A stretch of 64,000 nucleotides of DNA from Dethiosulfovibrio peptidovorans DSM 11002 (GTDB lineage: Bacteria; Synergistota; Synergistia; Synergistales; Dethiosulfovibrionaceae): NCBI RefSeq assembly GCF_000172975.1, contig NZ_ABTR02000001.1, forward strand, positions 622,001 to 686,000, given 5' to 3'. Shown piece after piece: positions 33,728 through 41,851 of this stretch; within the stretch, counting starts at the first letter, position 1; the number at the start of each line of letters is the position of its first letter. Below the pieces are notes generated by a model. The model was not told the origin of the DNA and did no database searches. It was given only the letters and a program-made list of their open reading frames with translations. The position numbers were made by a program, and so were the translations under genes.

Positions 33728-35042
33728 GGAAATCGGCAGGACCGAGAGCCTCTGCCCCGAGTGCCTCAGGAGGATCCCCGCCGCAAGGGTAAGGCAGGGA
33801 TCCCGAGTTTTCCTGGAGAAGACCTGCCCCGAACACGGAGACTTCTCGTCGATCATATGGCGAGGGCGCCCATCCATGGAGGACTGGTACCGCCGCCTAA
33901 GTCGCTCTCCCCGAGGCAATCCCCAGACATCCGAGATGGAGGGATGTCCCTATGACTGCGGACTCTGCCCGGATCATCGTCAGGGAACCTGCACCGCCGT
34001 CCTGGAGGTTACGAAGAGATGCGACCTCCGATGTCCCTTCTGTTTCGCCGACGGAAGCGAAGGCGGCTCGGACGTCCCTGTGAACGAACTGATACGACGG
34101 CTGGAGACCCTCTCAAAAAGGGAGGAATGCGTCCTCCAGCTATCCGGAGGGGAGCCGACCGTTAGGGACGACCTGCCCTATATCGTGGAAAGAGCCAGAT
34201 CCATGGGATTCGACTTCATCCAGCTCAACAGCAACGGACTCAGAATATCCCGAGACCTACCCTATCTGAAGAAACTGGCCCGAGCTGGTCTCGACTCGGT
34301 ATATCTTCAGTTCGACGGGGTGGACGACTCGGTCCACCGGGCCATGAGAGGCCGCCCCATGGCGAGGATCAAGTCGAGAGCCTTGGAGAACTGCTCCCGG
34401 ACGGGAGTGGCTGCGACACTGGTGGCGACCTTGGTGCCCGAGCGAAACCTGGACCAGATAGGAAGGATAATCCGATACGGACTGTCCCGCGTTCCCACTG
34501 TCAGGGGAGTTCACCTCCAGCCGGTAAGCTATTTCGGCAGGATACCCTACAGACCGAAGGACGAGGACAGGGTGACCCTTCCGGAGGTCCTGGAGCTGGT
34601 GGAATCCCAGACCGAAGGTCTCTTCGCCAAAAGACACCTGGTCCCCCCCGGGTGAGAGCACTCACTGTGCTCCTGGCATGGAGACTTCGTGATAGACGAC
34701 GCGGGACGGCCCAGACCGAGCCCCAGAGGAAGCTGCCGCGAAAAAGACGAGGCGGAAGGTCACCGGTCGGGAACGGTGAGAAACGTCAAGGGAAGATGGT
34801 CCCCTCCCACTGCTCCATTCAAATTGGACGGCCCCTTCGCCCTTTGGGACCGCTTTCTGGCAAAGAGGTCCCGGCGGACCTTTACACTGTCCTGCATGGC
34901 CTTCCAGGACTGCTACACCGTCGACCTGGAAAGGCTGAAGAACTGCTGCATCCACGTGGTGGGCCCCGGGGGCAGGCTGATCCCCTTCTGCGCCAGGTAC
35001 TGCACCGCCTCCGACGGAACCCCTCTATACCCGGAGAGATGA
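33717..35042 (+). CDS. trsS: Radical SAM selenoprotein TrsS, with in-frame UGA read as selenocysteine
   Basis: Read through the TGA at 34653-34655 the gene gives 441 residues; stopping there gives 312. The N-terminus has LCPECLRRIPAARV and KTCPEHGDF (zinc-like pair), then CPYDCGLCP and the radical SAM Cys triad in RCDLRCPFCFADG, with LSGGEPTVRDDLP as the SAM-binding GGE motif. After the TGA the same frame goes on with EHSLCSWHGDFVIDD, then LSCMAFQDCYTVD and NCCIHVVGPGGRLIPFCARYC, a cysteine-rich C-terminal domain expected for this family. So the TGA lies where a cysteine fits (U-x4-C). A SECIS-like stem follows. The frame ends one base before the ligase ATG. Substrate unknown. Confidence 0.85.
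34656..34683 (+). promoter_or_regulatory. Candidate bacterial SECIS element for Sec313 of trsS
   Basis: Directly after the UGA, GAGCAC and GTGCTC can pair (loop TCACT), and CTCC(TGGCAT)GGAG forms an apical stem whose loop begins 19 bases from the UGA with G in its second place. That distance and loop G fit the usual bacterial SECIS pattern. The two stems compete, so the true fold needs modelling. Confidence 0.6.
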
Positions 35043-35043
35043 A

Positions 35044-36054
35044 ATGGATTTAGTAAAAGAGCTCAACTCGTCCATAGAGAGGATGAGGGCCGTCCCCTAC
35101 TGGAGGGAGAGACTGAAAAACTGCCCGAAGAGGCTGGAATCCCCGGAGGACCTGCTATCTTTCCCGCTGCTCGAAGAGGGCGAACTGCGCCGCCGTGGGA
35201 GGGAGATGGTGCTGGTTCCTCCGGGAGACATAGGGAGGATAGTCACACTGAGGTCCTCCGGCACCACCGGGCCACCCAAGAGGGTATATCTGTCGCCGGT
35301 GGACCTGGAGAGGACGGTCCGCTACTTCGCCTGGGGGCTCACCACCTTCTGCTCCTCCGGCGACAGACTGGCGGTCCTCTATCCCGGCGAGTCCAGATGG
35401 TCCGTCAGGGATATGCTGATTACGGCGGCGAAGAAAGTCGGCCTTGTCGCCACGGCCAGAGGATCCATGGATCTTCGGGAGCTCATGGAAGGGCTGACCG
35501 AGGGCAGATGGGACGTCCTGGCAGGGACCCCGGCACAGCTGGCCGCTGTGGCCAGGGAACTGAAAGGACGACGGTTTCGAATTCGACTGAGATCGGCCCT
35601 GTCCTCCGGGGCCCTGTTAAGCCATCGGACGAGGGAGGCCTTCTCGGAAGCCACCGGAGCGGAGATATTCGATCACTGGGGATGCAGGGAGGGAGGCTAC
35701 GGAGGAGCGCTGGAATGCCGCTCCCACAGGGGCATGCACATGAGGCCGGGCATACTGGCCGAGGTCCTGGACCGCCGGGGGAATCCCAGTCCGGACGAAA
35801 CGCCTGGGGCTCTGGTCATAACCACCTACGGAGCCCACGGCATGCCGCTACTTCGATACAAGACCGGAGACCTGGCCCTGTTGGACCGGTCCCCATGCCA
35901 CTGCGGCAACGGCTATCCGAGACTATCCGTACTGGGAAGGCTCGAAGAGATCGGAACCGACGATCCCATGGACTGGGCAAGCGATCTGGAGGGCTGGGGC
36001 AAAAGGCCCTCGTCATTTCAGGGATCGGGAAAGAGGGCCCCGAGTGCGACGTAG
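35044..36054 (+). CDS. AMP-dependent CoA-ligase-like protein, short (DVU_1553-like)
   Basis: 336 residues, related to phenylacetate-CoA ligases but about 100 shorter, lacking most of the C-terminal lid domain. VTLRSSGTTGPPKRVYL is the AMP/ATP-binding P-loop, IFDHWGCREGGYGGALEC and LRYKTGDLALLDRSPCHCG (with YKTGD) are adenylate motifs. It may adenylate a carboxylate without CoA transfer. ATG is two bases past the trsS stop. The 3' end overlaps by 37 bases with the convergent membrane-protein gene, so the C-terminus could have been shortened. Confidence 0.85.
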   Translation: MDLVKELNSSIERMRAVPYWRERLKNCPKRLESPEDLLSFPLLEEGELRRRGREMVLVPPGDIGRIVTLRSSGTTGPPKRVYLSPVDLERTVRYFAWGLTTFCSSGDRLAVLYPGESRWSVRDMLITAAKKVGLVATARGSMDLRELMEGLTEGRWDVLAGTPAQLAAVARELKGRRFRIRLRSALSSGALLSHRTREAFSEATGAEIFDHWGCREGGYGGALECRSHRGMHMRPGILAEVLDRRGNPSPDETPGALVITTYGAHGMPLLRYKTGDLALLDRSPCHCGNGYPRLSVLGRLEEIGTDDPMDWASDLEGWGKRPSSFQGSGKRAPSAT

Positions 36055-36734
36055 AGACAGCACAGAGCCATGAGGGTCAAACAGGCGGACAGCACCGGCC
36101 CGGAGGACAGCACCATACCCCATAGAGCCACGTTCGACGGAAGAGAAGGAAGGGACCCCATGGCGGAACCCATCAGCCACAGTTCCCCAAGGGTCTCGAC
36201 GAGGCCGAGAGATCCCCACAGAAAGGCCGCTGCGACCAGCAGCCGCGAGCTGAAATAACTGGCGGCCCTCCAGCCCCTGGCATCGCTTTGGAAACACATC
36301 ACGGTAGACAGGATCAGGACCCCCAACAGAAGGGAGAAAGTCGGCAAGGGATGAAATCTCCTCTTGATCCTTCCCGCCCATGACGTAAGGCGGGAGGCGT
36401 CGGTCGATCCGAGGACGAAAAGAGCCCCTCCGTCGTGACGAAAATACCTCAACAGGGCCCCGGCGGTCTCCACAGGATCGGACCCATCGGCCCTCCTCTG
36501 CCCCGCCGCCCACTCGTCGAAAAGGGCTAGACGAACCGGAACCAGGTCCTCCAGATCTGCCCTAATGGCCTCTCGGGCATCGCGACCGAGGCCGGAGGAA
36601 ACGACTCCATCGGTCAGCTCGGCGACCTTCCCGGACAGGGCTATCAAGATACCGGCCAAAAAGGCGGCCCAGAGAACAGGGACAACCCGATCCCTCCAGT
36701 TGTCCAGTATGGAAGTCAAGACGGATCGAAACAA
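36018..36734 (-). CDS. Unknown membrane protein, four predicted helices
   Basis: About 238 residues from a TTG with GGAGG nine bases upstream (an earlier TTG lacks spacing). One N-terminal helix (VVPVLWAAFLAGILIALSG), a roughly 110-residue hydrophilic domain probably outside the membrane, then three helices (FSLLLGVLILSTVMCF, LLVAAAFLWGSLGLVETLG and the C-terminal LTLMALCCLYVALGALF). I recognise no family. It is convergent with, and overlaps, the CoA-ligase gene; upstream lies a 229-base palindromic element. The layout (helix, external domain, helices) recalls sensors or assembly factors, but this is only shape. Confidence 0.65.
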   Translation of the reverse strand: MFRSVLTSILDNWRDRVVPVLWAAFLAGILIALSGKVAELTDGVVSSGLGRDAREAIRADLEDLVPVRLALFDEWAAGQRRADGSDPVETAGALLRYFRHDGGALFVLGSTDASRLTSWAGRIKRRFHPLPTFSLLLGVLILSTVMCFQSDARGWRAASYFSSRLLVAAAFLWGSLGLVETLGELWLMGSAMGSLPSLPSNVALWGMVLSSGPVLSACLTLMALCCLYVALGALFPDP

Positions 36735-36826
36735 GGACAAGCACCTCCCCAAAATACAGGGCCATCCCCTTCTTCCAAGAGAGCCCAGAACTAAAAATTT
36801 GCGCTATACTTGGAACTATATCATAC

Positions 36827-37055
36827 GGGGACCTCTAAAAGCTCACGTCCGAGCGTCCTCGGAGAGGTCGTCCCGACGGAGCCCGTTCGAGCCCGTCTTT
36901 TCGACCTGCCGTCGTGTAGTACGAATGGGGCGACAGGACGTGTCCTCCGAGGCGGTCCGTACGAAACAGGCAGGTCGAAAAGACGCTCGGGCGAGACAGG
37001 GCGCAGGCGGGACGACCTCTACGAGGAGACCCGGACGTAGTTTTTAGAGGTGCCC
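36827..37055. repeat. Long palindromic repeat element, copy 1
   Basis: The left 48 bases (from GGGGACCTCTAAAA) are an imperfect reverse complement of the right 48 (to TTTTTAGAGGTGCCC). Inside lies a second inverted pair, GTCTTTTCGACCTGCC and GGCAGGTCGAAAAGAC. The whole 229 bases could fold as one long hairpin. No ORF of note. It fills most of the 368-base divergent gap 36735-37102; outside it only the ribosome site of the flavin reductase is seen. Related copies lie at 38086, 54943 and 56304. Confidence 0.8.
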
Positions 37056-37102
37056 TTTAGAGACCCCCATATCTCCCATCCGGAGAAAGGAGCTGTATAG
37101 CG

Positions 37103-37687
37103 ATGAAAAAAGACATCGGAACCGTCACCCCTCTCTACCCGGCGCCGGACCTCATAGTGGGAACCTACAACGAAAACGGCGCACCCAACGGAATGGCCGC
37201 TGCCTGGGGTGGAGTCTGCTGCTCCGAGCCGCCCTGCGTGGCTGTAGCGGTCAGAAAAGAAAGACACACCTACGGAGCAATCTCGAGGAGAGAGGCCTTC
37301 ACAGTCAACATTCCCTCGGAGGACCTGGTCGAACAGGCGGACCTGTTCGGCCTCTGCTCCGGCGCAGAACACGACAAATTCGCCCTGACGAAGCTCACTG
37401 CTGTGAAGGGGACCAAGGTGGACGCCCCTACCATAGAGGAGTTCCCCATCTCCATGGAATGCCGGCTGATCAAGACCGTGGAGATAGGATCCCACGTTCA
37501 GTTCATAGGCGAGGTCGTGGCCTGCTGGGTGGACGACGACTGTCTGGACGAAAAGGGCAGCCCCTCGCCGGAAAAGGTACGACCGGTCATATTCATGCCC
37601 CAGTCGGGCCGCTACTACCGAATGGGCTCGGAGATAGCCCGAGCCTACAAGGCCGGCAGGAAATTTCTGGAGGAGGAGAAGCGGTGA
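37103..37687 (+). CDS. Flavin reductase-like FMN-binding protein (flavoredoxin type)
   Basis: 194 residues of the FMN-binding split-barrel fold: TVTPLYPAPDLIVGTYNENG, NGMAAAWGGVCCSEPPCVAV and YGAISRREAFTVNIPS are family segments, with the last holding the flavin-phosphate region. It probably reduces flavin or passes electrons as flavoredoxin does in anaerobes. GAAAGGAG before ATG. The stop overlaps the VOC gene (GTGA), so the two are coupled. Confidence 0.88.
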   Translation: MKKDIGTVTPLYPAPDLIVGTYNENGAPNGMAAAWGGVCCSEPPCVAVAVRKERHTYGAISRREAFTVNIPSEDLVEQADLFGLCSGAEHDKFALTKLTAVKGTKVDAPTIEEFPISMECRLIKTVEIGSHVQFIGEVVACWVDDDCLDEKGSPSPEKVRPVIFMPQSGRYYRMGSEIARAYKAGRKFLEEEKR

Positions 37688-38049
37688 GGTCCGCCCACGT
37701 AGGCATCAGGGTATCGGACCTGGAGAGGTCCCTCTCCTTCTACGTAGATAAGCTGGGATGCCGTCTCAGCCACAGAATAGACACCCAGACCAGCCGCCTG
37801 GCCTTCATAACCGCCGGTGAGACGACATTCGAGCTGGTCGAAAAGGCCCCTATGACGGAACACAACGGAGCTATCCATCTGGCCTTCGTTGTAGAGGACA
37901 TGGACGAAACGGTGAAAAAACTGGAGGAAAGCGGAATCCATCTGGACAAAAACGGTATAAATTCCTTCCAAGGAGGAAAAATCCTCTTCTTCCAAGGCCC
38001 CGACGGAGAAACCCTGGAGCTCTGCCAGGATGTCGGAACCGCCATCTGA
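37684..38049 (+). CDS. VOC (glyoxalase/epimerase-like) family protein
   Basis: 121 residues with the beta-alpha-beta-beta-beta repeats of the vicinal oxygen chelate fold: HVGIRVSDLERSLSFYVDKL (metal His at start), TTFELVE (metal Glu), IHLAFVVEDMDETVKKLEE (second His) and DGETLELCQ (second Glu). All four metal ligands seem present, so an active lyase or epimerase is likely; the substrate is unknown. GTG start in a four-base overlap with the flavin reductase. Confidence 0.88.
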   Translation: MRSAHVGIRVSDLERSLSFYVDKLGCRLSHRIDTQTSRLAFITAGETTFELVEKAPMTEHNGAIHLAFVVEDMDETVKKLEESGIHLDKNGINSFQGGKILFFQGPDGETLELCQDVGTAI

Positions 38050-38085
38050 CGAGACGCAAACGTAACTTTTCAGAGATATTCATAA

Positions 38086-38165
38086 GGGTACCTCTAAAAA
38101 CTCACGTCCGAGTTTCCTCGGAGAGGTCGTTTAGGCTCCGAGGAGTAGCGTTTTTGGAGATGCCC
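38086..38165. repeat. Palindromic repeat element, copy 2
   Basis: GGGTACCTCTAAAAACTCAC then GTCCGAG and TCCTCGGAGAGGTCG on the left; GGCTCCGAGGAG and GTTTTTGGAGATGCCC on the right. The ends pair as GGG-x2-CTC-x-AAAAAC with its complement. A short, 80-base version of copy 1, just before the terminator of the VOC gene. Confidence 0.8.
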
Positions 38166-38180
38166 ATAAAAGAATCTACG

Positions 38181-38210
38181 AAAAAAACCCCGACCAGATC
38201 GGGGTTTTTT
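38181..38210 (+). terminator. Terminator after the VOC gene
   Basis: AAAAAACCCCGA, loop CCAGA, TCGGGGTTTTTT. A-run and T-run on both sides allow it to act in either direction. Confidence 0.92.
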
Positions 38211-38233
38211 CATTTAGCAAAAAGGGGTATCGC

Positions 38234-38262
38234 TTGACGGAACACTCTCTCAGGGGTAATCT
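38234..38262 (+). promoter_or_regulatory. Predicted promoter of the IclR gene and KDPG/TctCBA operon
   Basis: TTGACG at 38234-38239, 17 bases, TAATCT at 38257-38262, 48 bases before the chosen IclR start codon and just after a terminator. Confidence 0.65.
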
Positions 38263-38309
38263 TATGTTGTTCCACAAACGTTACGATCAAATCGAGAGGA
38301 ATGAGGTTC

Positions 38310-39077
38310 ATGGCCGAAAACGGCGGAATCAGGGTCCTGGACAGGGCCATAGCGATACTGGACCTTATGTCGAGCTCCAGCGATAGAACCGGCATAACCG
38401 ATATCGCAGAGGCCACCGGGCTTCCCAAGGCCACGGTGCACAGGATCCTTCAGGGATTGGTCTCGGGAAAGGCGGTTCTCCAGAGCAGCGACGGAGGGTA
38501 CGTCATAGGTCCCGCCGTGTTGGCCTGGGCGGATGCCTTCAAGGCTAGATGGGTCCTGCCCAAGTTGGGAAAGACCGTGCTCAGAAAGCTCTGGGAGGGA
38601 ACCAGGGAGACAGTTCACCTCACCGCTTTCGACGGCAAGCAGGCCTACTACGTGGACAAGATAGAGAGCCCCCATCCGGTGGGGATGAGATCCCGAGTAG
38701 GGGCCCCTCTCTGTCTCCACACCACCGCCGCAGGGAGGGCCATACTGGCCAACCTTCCGGAGGAGGAGCTGAGAAGCTATCTTAACTCGGCTACGTGGGA
38801 ACCGAAGACCGATAAGACCGTCGCATCCGAGAAAGAACTGTTCCTCATACTCGACTCGGCGAGGCTGAGGGGCTACGCCTCGGAGAACGAGGAAAACGAG
38901 GAAGGAATCCGCTGCGTAGGGTCCGCCATCCTGAGAGGCGCGGAAAGCCGGCCGATAGGGGCCATAAGCGTATCGGTACCGGCCTACAGGCTGGAGGACG
39001 GCGACGTAGCCGCATTGGGAGAGGCGGTAAAGGAAGCCGCCTCCGATATAACGGCCCTCATGAACGGGTCGAAATAA
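38310..39077 (+). CDS. IclR-family transcriptional regulator
   Basis: About 255 residues. The N-terminal winged helix has IRVLDRAIAILDLMSSSS and ITDIAEATGLPKATVHRILQ; the effector domain has LHTTAAGRAILANLPEEEL and a conserved RGYASENEENEEGIRCVGSA segment typical of IclR proteins that sense sugar acids (KdgR-like). The start may be ATG 38301 or 38310; GAGAGG is better spaced for the second. It lies 15 bases before the KDPG aldolase gene, so it likely controls the operon with a 2-keto-3-deoxy acid as ligand (inference). Confidence 0.92.
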   Translation: MAENGGIRVLDRAIAILDLMSSSSDRTGITDIAEATGLPKATVHRILQGLVSGKAVLQSSDGGYVIGPAVLAWADAFKARWVLPKLGKTVLRKLWEGTRETVHLTAFDGKQAYYVDKIESPHPVGMRSRVGAPLCLHTTAAGRAILANLPEEELRSYLNSATWEPKTDKTVASEKELFLILDSARLRGYASENEENEEGIRCVGSAILRGAESRPIGAISVSVPAYRLEDGDVAALGEAVKEAASDITALMNGSK

Positions 39078-39092
39078 GGAGGAATAAGGACC

Positions 39093-39740
39093 ATGGCAAG
39101 CGACAAGGCCGGAATAATCCGTTCCATCGGAGAGGCCGGAGTGGTGGCAGTCATAAGGGCCGAGGACGCCAGACAGGGAATGGACCTGGCCAAGGCGGTG
39201 AACGCCGGGGGGATCCCGGCGGTAGAGGTCACCATGACGGTTCCAGGGGCGATCGATATACTCGAGACAATGGCCTCCGAGGGAGGTCCTCTCCTGGGAG
39301 CCGGTACGGTGCTGGACCCGGAGACGGCAAGGGCCTGCATCCTCGCCGGAGCCAAGTTCATAGTGGCGCCCAACCTCAACGAGGATGTCCTGAAAATATG
39401 CAACCGCTACTCCGTTCCCTGTATGCCCGGAATCGGAACTGTCACGGAGCTGATAAGGGCCCTGGAGATGGGGGCCGACGTGGTCAAGGCCTTTCCCGGC
39501 GAGGTGCTGGGGCCGTCTTTCATAAAGGCGGTAAAGGGCCCTGTACCCAACGCCAGGATAATGCCCACTGGAGGGGTTTCCCTGGATAACCTGGACAGAT
39601 GGTTCGCCGCGGGGGCCTTCGCGGTAGGTATGGGCGGAGCCCTCACCAAGCCAGGAGGCGTATCGGGAGACATGGAACTGGTCGCAGAGACCGCCCGCAG
39701 AATCATGGACCGAATAGCGGAAATAAGAGGAGGCAAATAG
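39093..39740 (+). CDS. eda: 2-keto-3-deoxy-6-phosphogluconate / 4-hydroxy-2-oxoglutarate aldolase
   Basis: 215 residues, the usual size. GVVAVIRAEDARQGMDLAKA, GIPAVEVTMTVPGAID (catalytic Glu region), LGAGTVLDPETARACILAGA and VKAFPGEVLGP, whose Lys forms the Schiff base, are class I KDPG aldolase motifs. It cleaves KDPG to pyruvate and glyceraldehyde 3-phosphate. Ribosome site AAGGAGG. One base separates it from the kinase gene, which makes its substrate. Confidence 0.94.
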   Translation: MASDKAGIIRSIGEAGVVAVIRAEDARQGMDLAKAVNAGGIPAVEVTMTVPGAIDILETMASEGGPLLGAGTVLDPETARACILAGAKFIVAPNLNEDVLKICNRYSVPCMPGIGTVTELIRALEMGADVVKAFPGEVLGPSFIKAVKGPVPNARIMPTGGVSLDNLDRWFAAGAFAVGMGGALTKPGGVSGDMELVAETARRIMDRIAEIRGGK

Positions 39741-39741
39741 A

Positions 39742-40773
39742 ATGGCCGCCGTCGTCACGTTCGGAGAGATAATGCTCAGACTCTCCCCCAAGGGCAAGGA
39801 AAAGCTCTTTCAGACCTCCGACCTAGTAGGAACCTTCGGAGGGGCAGAGGGAAACGTAGCGGTCTCCCTCGCGAACTACGGGGAGGACGTCGCCTTGGTG
39901 ACCGCCCTCCCGGCCAACCCGATCGGAGACGCATGTGTGGCCGAGCTGAGAAGACACGGGGTGGACACCTCCCTCATAAGGAGAAGCGGCGACCGGGTCG
40001 GAATATACTACGCAGAGACCGGGGCCTGCTGTCGCCCGTCCAAGGTGGTATACGACAGGGCCGACTCCTCCATCGCCCGGGCAAAACCGGGAGACTTCGA
40101 CTGGGGCGACGTCCTGGAGGGGGTTCAGTGGTTTCACACCACGGGGATAACCCCCGCGGTGGCGGAGGGGACCTCCGCTCTGGTCCTGGAGGCTCTCCGA
40201 GCCTGTAAGAAACGGGGGATCACCGTCTCCTGCGACCTCAACTACCGCAAGAAACTCTGGAAGTGGGGCAAGCCCGCCACGGAGGTAATGACGGAAATAG
40301 CCGAATACGTGGACGTGGCCATAGCCAACGAGGAGGACTGTCAGAAGAGCTTGGGCATCCAGGTGGACTCGGACGTCACCTCCGGCAAGCTGGACAGGTC
40401 GGCTTACGAAAAGCTGGGGGAGAAGGTCCTGGAGACCTACCCGAACATGAAGAGCCTGGCCGTAACTCTTAGGGAAAGCCACAGCGCCGACCACAACGGA
40501 TGGTCCGCCATGCTGGCCACCAGAGGAGAGGAGACCGTCTTCAGCCGACGATACGACATAACCCCCATAGTGGACCGCATCGGAGGAGGAGACTCTTTCG
40601 GGGCCGGACTGATCCACGGGATGAGATCCTTCGAGAGCCGATCGGACGCACTTGAGTTCGCCGTAGCCGCCTCGGCACTGAAACACACGGTATACGGCGA
40701 CTTCAACTTGGTCTCCCGGGAGGACGTCCTCACCCTTATGGGAGGGGACGGATCCGGAAGGGTCCAGAGATAG
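39742..40773 (+). CDS. kdgK: PfkB-family sugar kinase, probable 2-keto-3-deoxygluconate kinase
   Basis: 343 residues. FGEIMLRLSPKGKEKLFQ and GGAEGNVAVSLANYGEDVAL are the N-terminal PfkB substrate motifs as in KdgK; CDLNYRKKLW is the D-x-N-x-R sugar-acid kinase block; GGGDSFGAGLIHG is the C-terminal signature with catalytic Asp (GGGD instead of the common GAGD). It would phosphorylate KDG to KDPG for the aldolase upstream. Other sugar acids are possible. Confidence 0.88.
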   Translation: MAAVVTFGEIMLRLSPKGKEKLFQTSDLVGTFGGAEGNVAVSLANYGEDVALVTALPANPIGDACVAELRRHGVDTSLIRRSGDRVGIYYAETGACCRPSKVVYDRADSSIARAKPGDFDWGDVLEGVQWFHTTGITPAVAEGTSALVLEALRACKKRGITVSCDLNYRKKLWKWGKPATEVMTEIAEYVDVAIANEEDCQKSLGIQVDSDVTSGKLDRSAYEKLGEKVLETYPNMKSLAVTLRESHSADHNGWSAMLATRGEETVFSRRYDITPIVDRIGGGDSFGAGLIHGMRSFESRSDALEFAVAASALKHTVYGDFNLVSREDVLTLMGGDGSGRVQR

Positions 40774-40843
40774 ACCGAGGCCATTACCCGACTCGATCGG
40801 GATAGGCAATACGAATAAATCACATAAGGGAGGAACAAAACCA

Positions 40844-41794
40844 ATGAAACGTCTGTTGTCGCTTCTAGTAGCTCTGACCGTGGTTCTCGCAGCCACCGGC
40901 GCCATGGCGGCGGATTTCCCCGCCAAGAACGTCAAGCTCATCGTCCCCTTCTCCGCCGGAGGGGGCACCGATGCAGTAGCCCGCTCTTTGGCCAGCGTAG
41001 CCGAGAAATACCTGGGACAGCCTGTGGTCATCATCAACAAGACCGGGGGCAGCGGTGCCGTAGGCATGACCGAGGGAGCCATGTCCAAAAAGGACGGATA
41101 CACCGTCACCATGGTCACCAGGGAGATAGCCTGGCTCTTCCAGATGGGGCTGGCCCAGGTGAAGCCCTCCGACTTCGACGCCATAACTCTGGTCAACGAG
41201 GACCCAGCCATCGTCCTGGTCCGTCCGGACTCCGAGTTCCAATCCGTCGAGAAACTGATCGAATCGGCCAAGGCCGACTCGGGCAGCGTCAAGTTCGCCA
41301 GCACGGCGAAGCCGAACTTCTACCTCCTGGCACTGGAGCTCAACCAGAACGTCACCTTCAACCAGATCCCCTATAACGGAGCGGCCGAGGCCATCCCCGC
41401 CGTCATGGGCGGCCATGTGGACTTCACCATGGTCAACCCCGGTGAGGCCATCTCCCAGATACAGGCAAAACAGCTCAAGGCTCTGGGAGTCTGCTCCGAC
41501 GCCAGACTCCCAGGCCTGCCCGAGGTTCCTACCATGACCGAGCTGGGATACCCCATAGTGACCGGTACGTGGAGAGGCCTGGCTGTGCCTAAGGGAACCC
41601 CCGAGGACGTAAAGGCAACCCTCGAGGAGGCCTTCGCCAAGGCGGTGGCAGACCCCGAGTTCCAGGAATTCATGGACAAGAGAAAGCTGGGCATCCGTTA
41701 CATGAACTCGAAGGACTTCACCTCATTCATGGAGAAAGACGTGAAGGGTCTTACGGCGATAGTCGAGGCCGTCAAAAAGCAGCAGGGCAAGTAG
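40844..41794 (+). CDS. tctC: Tripartite tricarboxylate transporter receptor (TctC/BugT-like)
   Basis: 316 residues with signal sequence (LLSLLVALTVVLAATGAMA before ADFP). FPAKNVKLIVPFSAGGGTDA is the Bug/TctC start motif binding carboxylate; VINKTGGSGAVGM and VPTMTELGYPIV are family blocks. Periplasmic receptor for an organic acid, here probably a sugar acid given the KDG kinase and aldolase upstream. AAGGGAGG before ATG. A strong hairpin separates it from tctB. Confidence 0.93.
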   Translation: MKRLLSLLVALTVVLAATGAMAADFPAKNVKLIVPFSAGGGTDAVARSLASVAEKYLGQPVVIINKTGGSGAVGMTEGAMSKKDGYTVTMVTREIAWLFQMGLAQVKPSDFDAITLVNEDPAIVLVRPDSEFQSVEKLIESAKADSGSVKFASTAKPNFYLLALELNQNVTFNQIPYNGAAEAIPAVMGGHVDFTMVNPGEAISQIQAKQLKALGVCSDARLPGLPEVPTMTELGYPIVTGTWRGLAVPKGTPEDVKATLEEAFAKAVADPEFQEFMDKRKLGIRYMNSKDFTSFMEKDVKGLTAIVEAVKKQQGK

Positions 41795-41805
41795 GCCCCT
41801 ACATT

Positions 41806-41831
41806 CCGGGGCATCTTTAAAGGTGCCCCGG
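41806..41831 (+). promoter_or_regulatory. Intercistronic hairpin between tctC and tctB
   Basis: CCGGGGCATCTTT pairs with AAAGGTGCCCCGG with one wobble, no T-run after it. It likely stabilises tctC mRNA or dampens the permease genes, as at the TAXI-TRAP junction at 22568. Confidence 0.7.
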
Positions 41832-41851
41832 ATCTTTGGGAGGTATTCCAC

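Noticed and set aside
33717..34655. Radical SAM protein ending at the TGA at 34653-34655 as a complete 312-residue protein
   Set aside because: The same frame continues with conserved cysteine motifs to a stop one base before the next gene, and a SECIS-like stem follows the TGA.
36827..37055. CRISPR array or small-RNA gene in the gap at 36.8-37.1 kb
   Set aside because: No regular spaced repeats; the structure is a single long palindrome related to three other intergenic copies.
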